Shown here piece after piece: positions 31,477 to 42,915 of a DNA stretch of 52,550 nt (positions are counted from its first letter, which is position 1; every line of letters starts with the position of its first letter). This DNA is from Basidiobolus meristosporus CBS 931.73 (taxonomy: Eukaryota > Basidiobolomycota > Basidiobolomycetes > Basidiobolales > Basidiobolaceae). The notes below the pieces were generated by a model. It had not been told where the DNA came from. It ran no database searches and saw only the letters and a program-made list of their open reading frames with translations. The stretch is taken from assembly GCA_002104905.1 (NCBI GenBank), contig MCFE01000617.1, forward strand, positions 1 through 52,550, given 5' to 3'. The translations under genes were made by a program, and so were the position numbers.

Positions 31477-33920
31477 CCCTATGAAAAATAATTTGGTCCC
31501 ACAGATGGATCCAATCTGGATCAGCCATCAAGATCCCATCAGGAGACCTATATAATATCAGCAGCTTGGAATTAATCATCATCAACACAATCTTATGATA
31601 GGATCATAATGGCATTTTGCTAATTTTACAGCCAAATAAAGTCAAAAAACATAACAGTGTTTTGCCAAGGGTGGTGTAGCATAGTTGCGGTCTTAGTGCA
31701 CTTTACAACTATTTGAGGTGATCTAACTGGCTAATACATCCAATTGTCTTATATGGCAAGAAACTTAATGGTGTTTTGATAGCCTCTTTTCAAGTCTCTG
31801 ATGGCATTATCATGGCAGTATGGCAGCCAACAGCTAGTTTTGTATGGTACTAACATACCAATTTACCAAATGGTATTTCCTTTTTGTACCTCCCCTACTG
31901 CAATTTGTATACTACACTGTAGAATCACCCCTCTTTATTTACTTACCCACTACTACCTTGGGTATTTCACATATAGTTTGAATCAAAAAATACTATGGCC
32001 TCCTGCTTACTAACCTCCACAAATGCACACACCTGCTGCAATTGACATACTTGTATGACATCAACTTTACAGCTTTTCAATGTGATACTAGCAAAGTTGT
32101 CATATACCTTGTATTGCTGGTAACATATACATCTTGCAAACATATTCTTGGTTGCTGCCACTTCTGCCACAAATATCTCCTGAAAATCCACAAAGAACCT
32201 TTTGGTATTTAACCAATATATTTCTTCTCCCTGCTGGATTCTAGTCCCCCTTATAGGTGCATTCTAGCTCTTGTTTGTGCAAATTCTGTATTGAATGGTG
32301 TAGAAACTGACTTGTGACCAAGACAAATCTGGCATCCTTGGTTGAGTACTCCTGATAAAAGTTAGTTGTTTGTTGCACCCAACCCAACTTTGCATTACTT
32401 GACTGATTACACATGTATTGGGGCTGCCTAGTTCTTAACGCCATGGGCATAGTTGACTATATGTGCGCACCTGTCCTCTGCATTTTCCAACTCTTCCTGG
32501 CTGTCCTGCATGTACCAACTCATTACATCCATGACAGACTTGAGAGTAATACTCTGTATGAGATTGTGCTATGGTAGTGCCTGCAACTTGACTTGTCTTC
32601 CTATCTGCCATACATCTACTCCATAGGAAACTCCCAAAAGATGAAGCAAGGCCCAATATTCTCAGCACACAAAGCAAGATGGAGTAGCAAATGAGCACAG
32701 TAGCTGCAGAGATCTACACATTAAGCTTTATGTTTGTTGTATAGCCTCTTAAATCCTGTCACACACTCATTGCACAAAAGCTGTAGATGTGTCAAGTTGG
32801 CATTGGTGATCCACTTCTAGATACGTATTCCTACAATGTCCACATATGACTCCCAATGCTTCCAATGTACTCTTAGTAGAAATGGCTTCAGAAGGTCACG
32901 TAAATAAGTGCATATGCAGTTCATTCAGTCCTTGCACTTGTATTATTACACATGCATATGAAGGTTGATTGGAGCCTGTGAGAGATACTTAGGGTAGTGG
33001 ATACTCTGTTATATTGTGCCAGTTCTTTCAGATTTTTCTAGTATCTCCAGGTGCTCATTTAGCTTGAAATGTCCCATGTACAACTTTGTCATCAGTACAG
33101 GGTTATTGTTGAAAAGCATTTGCATTGCTCCCAGTGGAAAGCTTTTGCTTCAACAGATACCCACTATCTCTAGCATCTCTGGTTTCCAATCAATTCCATT
33201 ATCCAGCAATGGCTTATAGCTTGCCAACTTTGCTACAATTGCATGCAGACTTCTGTATGTTCTCTCTGTGGAAAGTTGATGTTCTTAGTGTTGGTGCTTG
33301 GGTAATAATAAAATGTGTGAGTTATGGTGTAAGTCTCCTGGATCTCACTCATTTGACAGCAACGCCTTTGATTGTGCCCAGAGAAGCCAGCCATCTTGCT
33401 GATTGCTGGGGTATCTCCAATGCAGATAATAATAGGCACTTTAACATGACAGCCATTTACTGTTATCCTGCTGGAAAGCATACAAAATTCATCTAGCAAT
33501 GGATACAGGTAGCTATCCAGGTTGGATGGGGATTTAGGCCCAAATACCAGGGAGACTACAATCAGATTCCTGCTCTTATACTTTAACATAGGCAGCAGAT
33601 TCAGGGCCATGAGAATCAGTGGCCAGCAGGATTTGCTGGTCAGGTACTTGTTTAATGAGAATCCATCAAGTGCCAATGCAAGGGCATGGCCATACAAACA
33701 TTGACAGTAGCCCTTTCTTCTTAGCTGTTTATAATATTTGCTATCAAATACATCTATTATATTTGCACTTGGTTCATACTAAGTGTGGTACTCTCTAGCT
33801 TCACAATACTTGTTGGATTGCATGAGTTTCTTTAGACCGGGCATTACCGGAATATATCTGGAGTGTGAACAATGTTTTCCTTCAATGGTGGCAGATTCCT
33901 GACAAGTTGGGCACCTTGCA
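31477..33920 (-). pseudogene. Tnp2-type transposase gene, copy D1
   Basis: Reverse transposase gene running from 33920 to the terminus CCCTATGAAAAATAA at 31477-31491. The Tnp2 (PF02992-like) core is open at 33697-33233: LALALDGFSLNKY, CWPLILMALNLLP, the GPKSP segment, YPLLDEF and IGDTPAISKMAGFSGHNQRRC. The Asp residues of DGFS and GDTPA are the expected first two catalytic acids of this family. The C-terminal part continues through 32698-32435 (LGLASSFGSFLWSRCMADRK) and 32191-31967 (FVAEVAATKNMFARC, FASITLKS, QLQQVCAFVEVSKQEAIVFF). Stops separate the pieces. The N-terminus is missing because copy D2 abuts it at 33921. It would catalyse cut-and-paste transposition if intact. Confidence 0.8.
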
Positions 33921-34645
33921 CCCTATGAAAAATAAATTAGTCCCGCAGGTGGATCTGATCTGGATCAGCCATCACAATCCTGTTCAGAGATCATCATAAT
34001 ACCAGTGGCTTGGAATTAGTGAACCTCTTGACAATCTTATGACAGGATCACACCAGCATTTTGCTAATTTTACTGCAAAAAAAGTTATGAAACATGACAG
34101 GCTTTGATTAGTGCTGTGGCAATAATTGAATGGCATTGTTGCTGTCTTGATGTGCTCTACAAATATTTCAAATGAATCCAGCTGGCCAGGATATCCAATT
34201 GCCTTATATGGCAAGGAACTTGATAGTATTTCAACAGCCTCAGAGAAAGACTTTGATGGCATTATATTGGCAGTATGGCAGCCTAAAGCTAGTTTTGTAT
34301 AATGCTACCATTACAATGTATCAATTGGTATTTCCTTTTTCTACCTCCCCTTGCGCAATTTATATATTTTACTGTAGAATTTCCCCTCTTTATTTGCATG
34401 CCCACCACTACCTTGGGTACTCCACATATAATTCAAATCCAAAAAAACTATGGCCTCCTGCATACTAACCTCTACAAACATGCACACCTGCTGCAATTGA
34501 CATACTTCTATGACCTCAACTTTACAGATTTTTAGTGTGATGCTTGCAAAGTTGCCATATACCTGTACTGATTGCAGCATATACATCTTGCAAATATGTG
34601 CTTGGTTGCTGCCACTTCTGCCATGAATACCTCCTAAAAATCCGC

Positions 34646-35714
34646 TGTGGTGGTGTATAGGTCCAAGGGAGAGATACAATGAAGACTTCTCAAGTGTTTT
34701 GTGTGTGGGGTGTTTACTGGGTGCAATAACCTTTGGCAAAAGCTTGCTAGGAATACTTGGGTTCTGTCTCCAATCTAATGTGAAGGGTAATAAAGCCACA
34801 AGATTGTCAAGGGAAGACTATTGAGCTACAATCCCCAACTTAGTAGGCGTCTTAACAAAAGTATACGCTAGGTTCAGCGTCCTTTGAGATGACAATGCAC
34901 TAAAGCTTCCAAAGTCAAAACAACTGTAAGCTCCACCAGCAGGGACTTGATAAGAATGCAGCTGTGGTCAATAGTTACAAAGACAGAAAAGTATCTTTGC
35001 CTGTACAAGAGCAAACTTGGGAAAGAATCAAATATATAAAAGATACCTACTCTGAGTATTCCTCTCAAGTAGTGCCTCCAAGGTCAGTTGGCTGTCAGCG
35101 CAGTTTCCTGGGAGTGTCCTATGGTCTGGAGTTGGACGTTCAGGTAGCAGCAGGTGGCAGTAATCACACTAATCAACAAGTTGGTATATTGACAAAAGGG
35201 ATGATGATTTATTGTTGAGGGATAGCCACCCTTATATACTTTTCTTACTGGCTAAGTGATTACTAATCATGGTGTTCCAGAAGGTTCCGGATATCAATAG
35301 AAATCTTAATGACATCAGAATGACCTAAGAATGTTCAAAGTAGGTGCCAGAAGGTTCTAAGAGGCACAGCACAACCAACCAATCAGGAATCAGTATTCTG
35401 AAACCTGTGTAACATAGAGATACCATATATGGTATGGAAATGGTAGGGATGGTAACAAGGGTTGATCAGGTGTCACAGGTACTGGCATGGGTACTTGCCT
35501 AATATAGGAGCACTTATAGCTAGTAATGTTACATAAAGTGAGGGGTAACTTATGCAATAAGGTAAGCCGGTGTGATAGTCACCGGCTCATGGGATAGTAC
35601 TGATTGGGTAAGACAAATGGGATAAAGCTAAAATAAGTATAGTAGAGATATAGGGAAGTAGAAAATAAGGGAATGAGCACATCTGTCAGTGGGTGTCACT
35701 GTCACCCCACTACA
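34646..35714 (-). repeat. Solo LTR, family E (long form)
   Basis: 1069 bp, TGTGGTGGTGTA to CCACTACA, with 4-bp duplication CCGC at 34642-34645 and 35715-35718 in the D2 transposase gene. In reverse sense it has TATATAAGGG (about 35230) and AATAAA (about 35210). It is about 265 bp longer than 26213-27016; the 5' halves match closely and the 3' halves differ. Some CpG remains, which suggests a younger insertion. Confidence 0.85.
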
Positions 35715-36754
35715 CCGCAAAGAACTTTTTGGTATTTAGATATGATATGGGCTAAAATCTGCTCCATAGGAAACTCCAAAAAGGCAAAGCAAGGTCCAAA
35801 GTTCTCTTGACACTGAGCAAGGGGAAGTAGAGAATGGATACTGTAGTAGCAGAGATCTATGCATTCAGCTTTATGTTTGCAGGTACAGCCACCCAATACA
35901 CATTACAAACTCCTTGCACAACAGCTGCAGATGTGACAAGCTGGCATTGGTGATCCACTTCTGGAGAAGTATTCCTACAATGTCCACATATGGCTCCCAA
36001 TGCTTCCAATGTACTCTTGGTAGGAATGGCTTCACATTGCCACTTAAATAAATACATATCCAGTTCATTCAGTCTCTGGATTTGTATTGTCACATATGCA
36101 TATGAATATTGATTGGGGTCTGTGAGAAGCACTTAGGGTAGCAGATATTCTGTAATAACTTGCCAATTCTTTCAAATTTCTCCGGTATCTTAAAGGGCAC
36201 ATTTAGCTTGATATGCCCCATTTACAACTTGAGCATCAGCAGAGGGATATTATTGAAAAGCAATTGCATTGCTCCCAGTGGAAGGCTTTTGCCCTAACAG
36301 ATACCTTCTATCTTAAGTATCTCTGGTTTCCAATTAATTCCATACTCTGGCCAATGGCTTACAGCTTGCCAGCTTTGCTGCAATTCCATGCTGACTTCTG
36401 CATGTTCTCTCTGTGGAAAGATGATGTTCTTAGTGCCTGTGTTTGGGTGATACAAATGTGTGTGAGTTATTGAGTAAATCCACTGGATCTCACACATTCA
36501 AGAGCAATACCATCTATTGTGCCCAGAAAAGCTGGCTATCTTACTGATGGCTGGGGCATCTCCAATGCAGATAACAATATGCACTTCAACATGATGGCCA
36601 TTTACTGTTATCTTGCTGGAAAGCATACAAAATTCATCCAGCAATGGATACAGGTAGCTATCCAGGTTGGATGGGGATTTAGGCCTAAATACCAGTGAGA
36701 CTACTATCAGATTCCTGCTCTGAAAATGTTAGAGAGGCAGCAGATCTAGGGTGA

Positions 36755-36846
36755 TGAGAATCAGTGGCTAGCAGGATTCACTGGTAGAGTACTTGTTCAA
36801 TGAGAATCAGTGGCCAGCAGGATTCTGTGGTAGAGTACTTGTTTAA
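36755..36846. repeat. 46-bp tandem duplication in the D2 transposase
   Basis: Two copies of a 46-bp unit starting TGAGAATCAGTGG (36755 and 36801) in the region coding for the DGFSLNKY segment. The unit is not a multiple of three, so it shifts the frame. Confidence 0.8.
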
Positions 36847-37436
36847 TGAGAATCCATCAAGTGCCAAGGCAAGGGCAAGGTCATACATACCTTCAAAGTA
36901 GCCGTTGCTTCTTAGCAGTTTGTGATGTTTGCCATCAAATATATCAGATTTGTTTGTGCTTGATTGATACTGAGCATGGAACTGTATAGCTTTGCAATAT
37001 TTGTTGGATGGCATGAGCTACTTTAGACAGGGTATTACCAGAATATATCTGGATTGTGAACAATGTTTTCCCTCAATGGTGGTGGATTGCTGACAATTTG
37101 GACATGTTGCAATGATAGCACTTTTGGATATGAGTGCCATGAAGCTATTAACACATGCTGGAATCAGGACAGTCTCTGGATCATATGTTGCCAGCCACAT
37201 GATGGTTGTCCACTTATACCATTTACATGATAAGTCGCAATCCGGAATGATTTTGGCAAGAAGTAGTAATAGATCCTCAAAGCCCCCATTACTGATATTA
37301 GTGGAAACGTACTACTTCTATAGCAGCAACATTACAGCATTTACCAGTAGTTAGTTTACTAGGTATACTTAATTAACAAAATAAAGTAAAGTCTTTTGGT
37401 TCCCAACCAAACCCTACCACTGATGGCAGCAGAAGA

Positions 37437-38510
37437 ATGGCTGGACAACAGCTTGCTTTGACATTCAGTGCAACACGTGGGGCTACATCCAAAAAAGGCC
37501 CTGTGGACAGTGTGCCCATTGAAGGTACTAATGCAGACTCCTCCACAGCAAGTATGTTGTCAGCTCATGACAAAGCATCAATGAAGTAACTAGGTGCAGT
37601 GGCTGATAGGATAGATGTGATGGCCCAGAGAAATCAGGAAATAGTCCAGAAACAAGATGAGCAGATAACAGATATAGAGAAAATAATATCCCAGGTAGAG
37701 AAAGCAGTATCAATGCTGCAAAGAAGGAACTCAAGTAGCTCAATGTCACAGCCAAGAATTGAGCAATTTCCCAATGTAACAGTAGAGGAACACTGTACAG
37801 TCTTTGAAGCACAACAACAGTGCCCAAAGATAAAGCCCACAGAAAAACCTATCACAGCATGGGAGGGAGAGAATGTAGAGTTTATAGCATAGTCTAAACA
37901 TCAAAAGACATTGAATATCTGTGAAGCTGTTGAGTGCAATAAGGAAGAGTGGGCTGATATTAAAGAGGCCATCAGAAGTCAAGCATGCCATTACCTCAAG
38001 ACTGGCATACCATGCATCATCAGGGACTCAAGGCCAAGCAGAATACACTTGACTTGTTCCATGAGCGTTTTATGGAAATCAAATGGGCAAGCAGATTTTG
38101 GCACAGCATTGGTATGCTAAGAAAGTATCTTAAGAATAGCAGAAACTATCAACAGCAGAGGAAGAAGGGTGCCATGGCTAAAAACCAGTGGCTTCCCCAA
38201 GAGCCAATTACAAGCAGGGCAGAAAGCTCCAAACAAGTGTCAAACAGATATCAGGTAGCTGGAAGAGTGCCAATAAGGGACAGGCTGGCATACATGGATC
38301 CACCTGCACAACATTTATCAAGGAAAAAGCAGAGTACCACTCAAGAAGCACTCTGTCAAAGTAGTGGTGAAGATCCTGACAGTGATAAAAACCAGTGGTT
38401 TTCACAAGAGCCTGTCACAACTACAGCTGAGAGCTTGAAACAAGCGGGAAAGAAACATCAGGTTGCCAGATGAGTGCTAGCAAGGGACAAGCAGGTGACA
38501 AGTATGGCTA
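37437..38510 (+). pseudogene. D2 partner gene: coiled-coil and repeat protein
   Basis: Starts at ATG 37437 (MAGQQLALTFSATRGATS), divergent from the transposase. Frame 37437-37892 has a stop at 37587-37589. It then encodes a strong coiled coil, DVMAQRNQEIVQKQDEQITD and EKIISQVEKAVSMLQRR. After a stop at 37890 and a shift near 38010, the product continues through EEWADIKEAIRSQACHYLKTGIP, LDLFHERFMEIKWASRFWHS and a basic linker. Two ~69-residue repeats follow (QWLPQEPITSRAESSKQV and QWFSQEPVTTTAESLKQA). A stop lies at 38471. The C-terminal half is known only from the other copies. No family recognised; it may be a DNA-binding or assembly partner of the transposase. Confidence 0.6.
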
Positions 38511-38859
38511 GGTGCTGTTATAGAGGTATCAAGTGGCCAGCAAGATATTCTTGGTTCAGTAGTGACCGATGAGTGATAGAATATGACTTGTGTGGCAAAA
38601 CAATGGCCATGATCCTTGTATTATTTCCTATGCTCTTTGCATGCTTTATGGCAGAGAGGCTTGCTACAATAGCCACATGGTCTTTTTTCTCTTCTCTTAC
38701 AGCATTGAATTAAGGTAGTCTTGTCCATAGTGCAACAGTTCAACACACAACAATGTAACACTGTTTTACCTTTTTTTTGTCAATACTCATGTAAATTTAA
38801 GTCAGTCGTTTATTTAAGATATTGCACCTACATGAATGAAAGATTCAATGATGACCCAC
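38511..38859. other. Gene-free stretch between D2 and D3
   Basis: Low-complexity AT-rich sequence with no supported gene. Its first bases may continue the partner-gene repeat (LARDKQ-like). Confidence 0.4.
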
Positions 38860-40412
38860 CCCTATGAAAAATAACTTGGTCCTGCAGGTGGATCTAAACC
38901 ATATCAGCTGTCAGAATTCTATTTAGAGACCATCATAATACCAGCAGCTTGGAATTAGTGACCCTCTTAATGATCATATGATGGGATCACAACAGTGTTT
39001 TGCTAATTTTACTACCAAATGAAGTGATAAAACTTGACAAAATCTGATTGGTGCTGTGACAATAATTGCATGGTATTGTTGCAGTCTTATTGCGTTCTAC
39101 AACTAGTTTAATTGGATCCAACTGGCAAGGATATCCAATTGCCTTATATGGCAAGGAGCTTGACAGTACTTCAACAGCCTTGCAGAAAGACCTTGATGGC
39201 ATTATAATGGCAGTATGGTGGCCTACAGTTAGTTCTGTACAATGCTACTGTACCAATTTACTAAATGGTATTTCCTTTTTCTACCTCCCCTTGTGCAATT
39301 CATATATTCCACTCTAGAATCACCCCTCTTTATGTAATTACCCACTGCTACCTTGGGTATTCTACATAGAGTTTGAATAAAAAAAATTATGGCCTCCTGT
39401 TTACTAACCTCTACAAACTTGCTCACCTGCAGAAATTGACATACTTCTATCACTACAACTTTATGGCTTTTTAGTGTGATACTTGCAAAGTTGCCATATA
39501 CCTTGAACTGCTGGCAACACATACATGTTGCAATCAATTGCTTGGTTGTAGCCACTTCTGCCATGAATACCTCCTCAATGTCTGTTAAGAACTTCTTGGT
39601 ATTTAGCCAATATATTCCTTCTCCCTACTGGATTTAGGTGCCCCTTATAGGTGCCCTCTGGCACTTGTTTGTTTGAATTCCATATTGATTAATATAGAAG
39701 TTGGCCTTTGACCAAGAGAATTCTGGCATACCTTGGTAGAGTTTTCCTAATAAAAATTAGTTGCTTGTTGCACCTAACCCAACTTTGCATTGCTTAACTT
39801 ATTACCCATGCATTGGGGCTGCTTAACTTCTTAATGCCATTAAAATAGGTGTCTTTGTGTGCACATTTGTCCTCAGTATTTTCCAACTCTTCCTGGCTGT
39901 CCTCCATGTGCCAACTCATCACATATATGATGGACTTGAAGGTAGTAGTATCCTTGATGAGATTGGGATATGGTAGTACCTATAACTTGACTTGTCTTCC
40001 TATCTCCCCACACTTCCACTCCAGAGGAAGCTCCCAAAGGTGAAGTAAGGCCCAATATTCTCCACACACTGTGCAAGATGGAGTAGAGAATGGATACAGT
40101 AGCAGCTGAGATCTATGAGTTCAGCTTCATATTTGTAGTATAGCTGCTCAATTCCCATCACACACTCCTTGCACAACAGTAGTAGATGTGTCAAGTTGGC
40201 ATTGGTGATCTGCTTCTGCATAAACATTCCTACAATGTCCACATATGACTCCCAAAGCCTCCAATGTACTCTTGGTAGAAATGGCTGCAGAACACCACTT
40301 GAATAAATACATATCCAGTTCATCCAGTGTTTGTATTTTTATTGTGGCACATGCGTATGAATGTTGATTTGAGCGCATGAGAGGTACTTAGGGTAGCGGA
40401 TACTCTGTAATA
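38860..40412 (-). pseudogene. D3 transposase, C-terminal half
   Basis: Reverse frames 40378-40000 (LDELDMYLFKW, PTKSTLEALG-like, VDIVGMFMQKQITNANLTH) and 40076-39873 (VWRILGLTSPLGASSG), then 39564-39229 (MAEVATTKQLIATC, FASITLKS, VVVIEVCQFLQVSKFVEVSK). The order matches D1 and D2. The catalytic core is absent. Confidence 0.7.
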
Positions 40413-41415
40413 AAGGGAAAGGGAGAAATGTCAACCCAAGCCTGAGACAGGGAGGCATGCAAAAAACTGCAGTTCTTGCAAACTAACGCCACAAGCCCAG
40501 AACAGATTAAATCCCATCATAGCCAAGCCAAATTACCAGCAAGAAATCAGCTATTTTCACAAGAGTTGGAAGCTCAGCCAGTCAAACTACGCTCCTGTGA
40601 GGTAGATGAGTTTGCAAGAAGGGCGATTTGTCTACCACAGCCTCCTTGTGCACCATTGTTGACAGAGTGGAGATCGCACTAACAGACAAGGCTACAGTGT
40701 CAAGAACTCAAAAGACTATCAAAATGTCTTTGGTGGGATTTGAGAACATTAACAGGCACACCAGGAGGTTGCAGTATTTCTTCAAGAGCAGTGCTCAAAA
40801 AACACACTTGAATATTGCAAGGATTTATTGCAAAGACTGGCAGATGAGGTGCCAGACCTTGCAGTGCCAGTTGAATACCAGGATGTGTGGGAACCAGTGA
40901 ATGAAAGGTGGCATAAAGCCATTGGATTCCAGCATTGAGCATTAAAGCAGAAATACTTATTGAGTGGTGGATTTTAATTGAGCTACTTGTTGAGTGTAGG
41001 GTTGGGCTTAGTGCTAGTGTAGGTTATACGGACTTGTATAGGTCAATACAATTGGCAATTGAGGCACAACTGAAGTTTCAACCAGATAAATCAATTTGTA
41101 CACATCAAAAGCAGGAGAACAATTGAGTTAGGAAGTAAGGAGTGTGAAAAAGAGGCAAAAGCCAATCAATGTACACAAATATAGGAGGTAATTAAGTGTC
41201 TAGGATCAGAAAGTGAGCAAATTTGCTGGAAATTAATCAAAAGCAACAAATATAATGTTGAAATGAAAGATTTTGACCAAGTTTTTTGTGAGATCTGGGG
41301 TGCAATTATTTTTCAGCCACCTCAGCATAGTGTCCTGATGTGCCCAGTACCTCTTAGTCACAGGACTTTGAATTTGTGGCAGCCTTTTCATGTGCTCATC
41401 ACAATAATTTTCATA
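40413..41415 (+). pseudogene. D3 partner gene, C-terminal half
   Basis: In the frame conserved with copies 2 and 3 it reads ETGRHAKNCSSCKLTPQ, RLNPIIAKPNYQQE, then EVAVFLQEQCSKNTLEYCKD, LLQRLADEVPDLAVPVEYQD, VWEPVNERWHKAIGFQ and, after an indel, AEILIEWWILIELLVECRVG and RSIQLAIEAQLKF. Frames 40628-40900 and 40935-41126 are open, but only the second is the conserved one. Copies with different lesions keep these blocks, so the region was once protein-coding. Role unknown. Confidence 0.6.
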
Positions 41416-41817
41416 GGGATTTACTTGGAATATTTTCACCAAATTACTGGTACCCAAACATGAGAATTCTTAAAGTTGTCCAAACAGCCCAAAACTTGAC
41501 ACACAAGCTCTTGAGACATTCCCGTGCCTATTCTACGTGTTTGTTTTGGCAAGACTATGTAAAGTATATATTCTATTTTTACATTCAATCAATCATCAAG
41601 TGGAAACCATATAATCTACTTGTTCTCTCAGTGACTTCCAATATCTCCAAGACTCTTACAACAGGTTATTAGCTCCAAGCTGTAACTCTCTGCAATGTCT
41701 ACTACTGCTATAACTGGATATTCCCCCTCCACTGAAAAGTAGAATGGATCAAGCTATCAAGTATGGAAGGTAAAAATGAAGATGCTGCTATAAGAAAGAG
41801 GCCTTTGGGATGTTGTA
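41416..41817 (+). mobile_element. Copia fragment A5: truncated 5' LTR and gag start
   Basis: Forward family A LTR lacking its first ~100 bp (41416-41663), primer site with two changes, and the gag start from ATG 41695, damaged by TAG in the KLDG segment and TAA in the MLLQE segment. It ends abruptly at 41817 against a reverse copia piece. Confidence 0.85.
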
Positions 41818-42488
41818 GCTGATCTTTGATCATTTGTTACAAGTCCTTGTATAAGAGTTGTAGAGGAATATGGAGCTTAGGTAGTATTGTATTTACTAAA
41901 ACTTGAACTGATTTTTATTGAGGGTCCAGCAGCTCCTTAGTTACATTTTGTCAGATCAATTGCTGACTAATTGTGTTTCCTATTGTAGGTTGTTGCTAAT
42001 GACTCATATGATTGCATCATCATCACCCAATAAGATCCAATTTCATATATCTGTTCCTGTCTGATAAGAATCTGCTGTTTCATTTGCTGATTTATGCTAC
42101 TGATTTGATAGATACACTGTTATACTGACAGGCTGAGCATATAACTAATTGACTTGACTTAAAACTGATCTGACTTAAACATTAAAGCAGTAGATCATAA
42201 CACATTTTGCACAATTAATCAAAATTAATATGTCCAAATCTCCTGTCAAAAGCATTTGTATTTCTTCATTCAAGTTAGTTATATTGGCTTCCAGATATCA
42301 TGGGATATGAGTCAACTTTTGTAGATTCTGATCTCTAATACCCAAAGCAATGTGGGTATCATTTTGATCAGTAATCCTGCCTCCAGAATTGTAAGAGCTG
42401 AAACTGGGTTCCTTTTCAATGGCCTTACTTACAAATAGTTGGCTCTTGGCTATTTCTGATACATTGAGCATATCTTTGAAGGTAAATG
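41818..42488 (-). pseudogene. Copia fragment A6: pre-integrase region
   Basis: Reverse copia coding remnant (YVSEIAKSQLFVSK-like, then a degraded pre-integrase block). It is split by a solo gypsy LTR at 41835-42202 and cut off on the right by gypsy G1. Confidence 0.8.
41835..42202 (-). repeat. Solo gypsy LTR, family G
   Basis: 368 bp, TGTTACAAGTC to GATCATAACA, with 4-bp duplication CATT at 41831-41834 and 42203-42206 in the copia fragment. It is the same family as the LTRs of G1 and G3. Confidence 0.93.
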
Positions 42489-42857
42489 TGTAATGATCTG
42501 CTGCTTGAATGTTTAAGTTAGATCAGTTCTTAGTCAAATCAATTAGTTATATGTTCAGCTTATCAGTATAACAGTAATATCTATCAAATCAGTAGCATTA
42601 GTCAGCAAATGAATCAGCAGGTCCTTATCAGACAGAAATAGATATATTAGGTAGGATCTTATTGGGTGATGATTGTGCAATCAAATGAGTCATCAGCCAC
42701 AGCCCACATTGGAAAATATAATTAGTGAGCAATTGATCTGGCAAAATGTATATAAGGAGCTACTGGAATATCAATAAAGATCAGTTCAAGTTTTAGTGAA
42801 TACAATACTACCTAAACTCCCTATTCCTCTACAACTCTTATACCAAGACTTGTAACA
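42489..42857 (+). repeat. 5' LTR of G1
   Basis: 369 bp, TGTAATGATCTGCTG to CTTGTAACA. The following TAGGTAGCAGTG (TTGGTAGCAGC in G3) resembles a primer site for the 3' end of initiator tRNA-Met (usual TGGTAGC). Confidence 0.92.
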
Positions 42858-42915
42858 TAGGTAGCAGTGATAACCAGAAGCATACCTCCTGAAAAAAGAA
42901 GAAGCCTCCCTCAAG

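Larger units (their letters stand above)
33921..37400 (-). pseudogene. D2 Tnp2-type transposase
   Basis: The most complete transposase copy, on the reverse strand. The N-terminal part at 37354-37018 reads FEDLLLLLAKIIPDC, WYKWTTIMW, ACVNSFMALI and ATCPNCQQS, with a CX2C pair that probably binds zinc. The Tnp2 core follows at about 37014-36294 (LALALDGFSLNKY, WPLILI, GHN). The later part includes LNELDMYLFKWQCEAIPTKS and the block from 36132 to 35719. The C-terminal end lies beyond the family E LTR at 34641-33921. A 46-bp tandem duplication (36755-36846) and several stops inactivate it. Confidence 0.75.
33921..38859. mobile_element. Tnp2-type transposon, copy D2 (right end lost)
   Basis: Starts with the terminus CCCTATGAAAAATAA at 33921. 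It carries a leftward transposase gene (37400-33921, split by the family E LTR) and, starting about 40-80 bp away, the rightward partner gene (37437-38510). The region 38511-38859 shows no gene. The right terminus expected from D3 is absent, so the element is truncated where D3 begins. Confidence 0.65.
38860..41418. mobile_element. Internally deleted Tnp2-type transposon, copy D3
   Basis: 2.56 kb with both inverted ends: CCCTATGAAAAATAA at 38860-38874, and its near-complement ending TTTTCATAGGG at 41403-41418. Inside, the 3' half of the transposase (reverse, 38860-40412) is joined to the 3' half of the partner gene (forward, 40413-41415). The promoters and 5' halves of both genes are deleted, as in non-autonomous derivatives. 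No target duplication is visible (CAC on the left, ATT on the right). Confidence 0.65.

Noticed and set aside
34964-35218. 84-codon forward frame in the family E LTR
   Set aside because: It lies wholly inside an LTR and is not kept in the other E copy.
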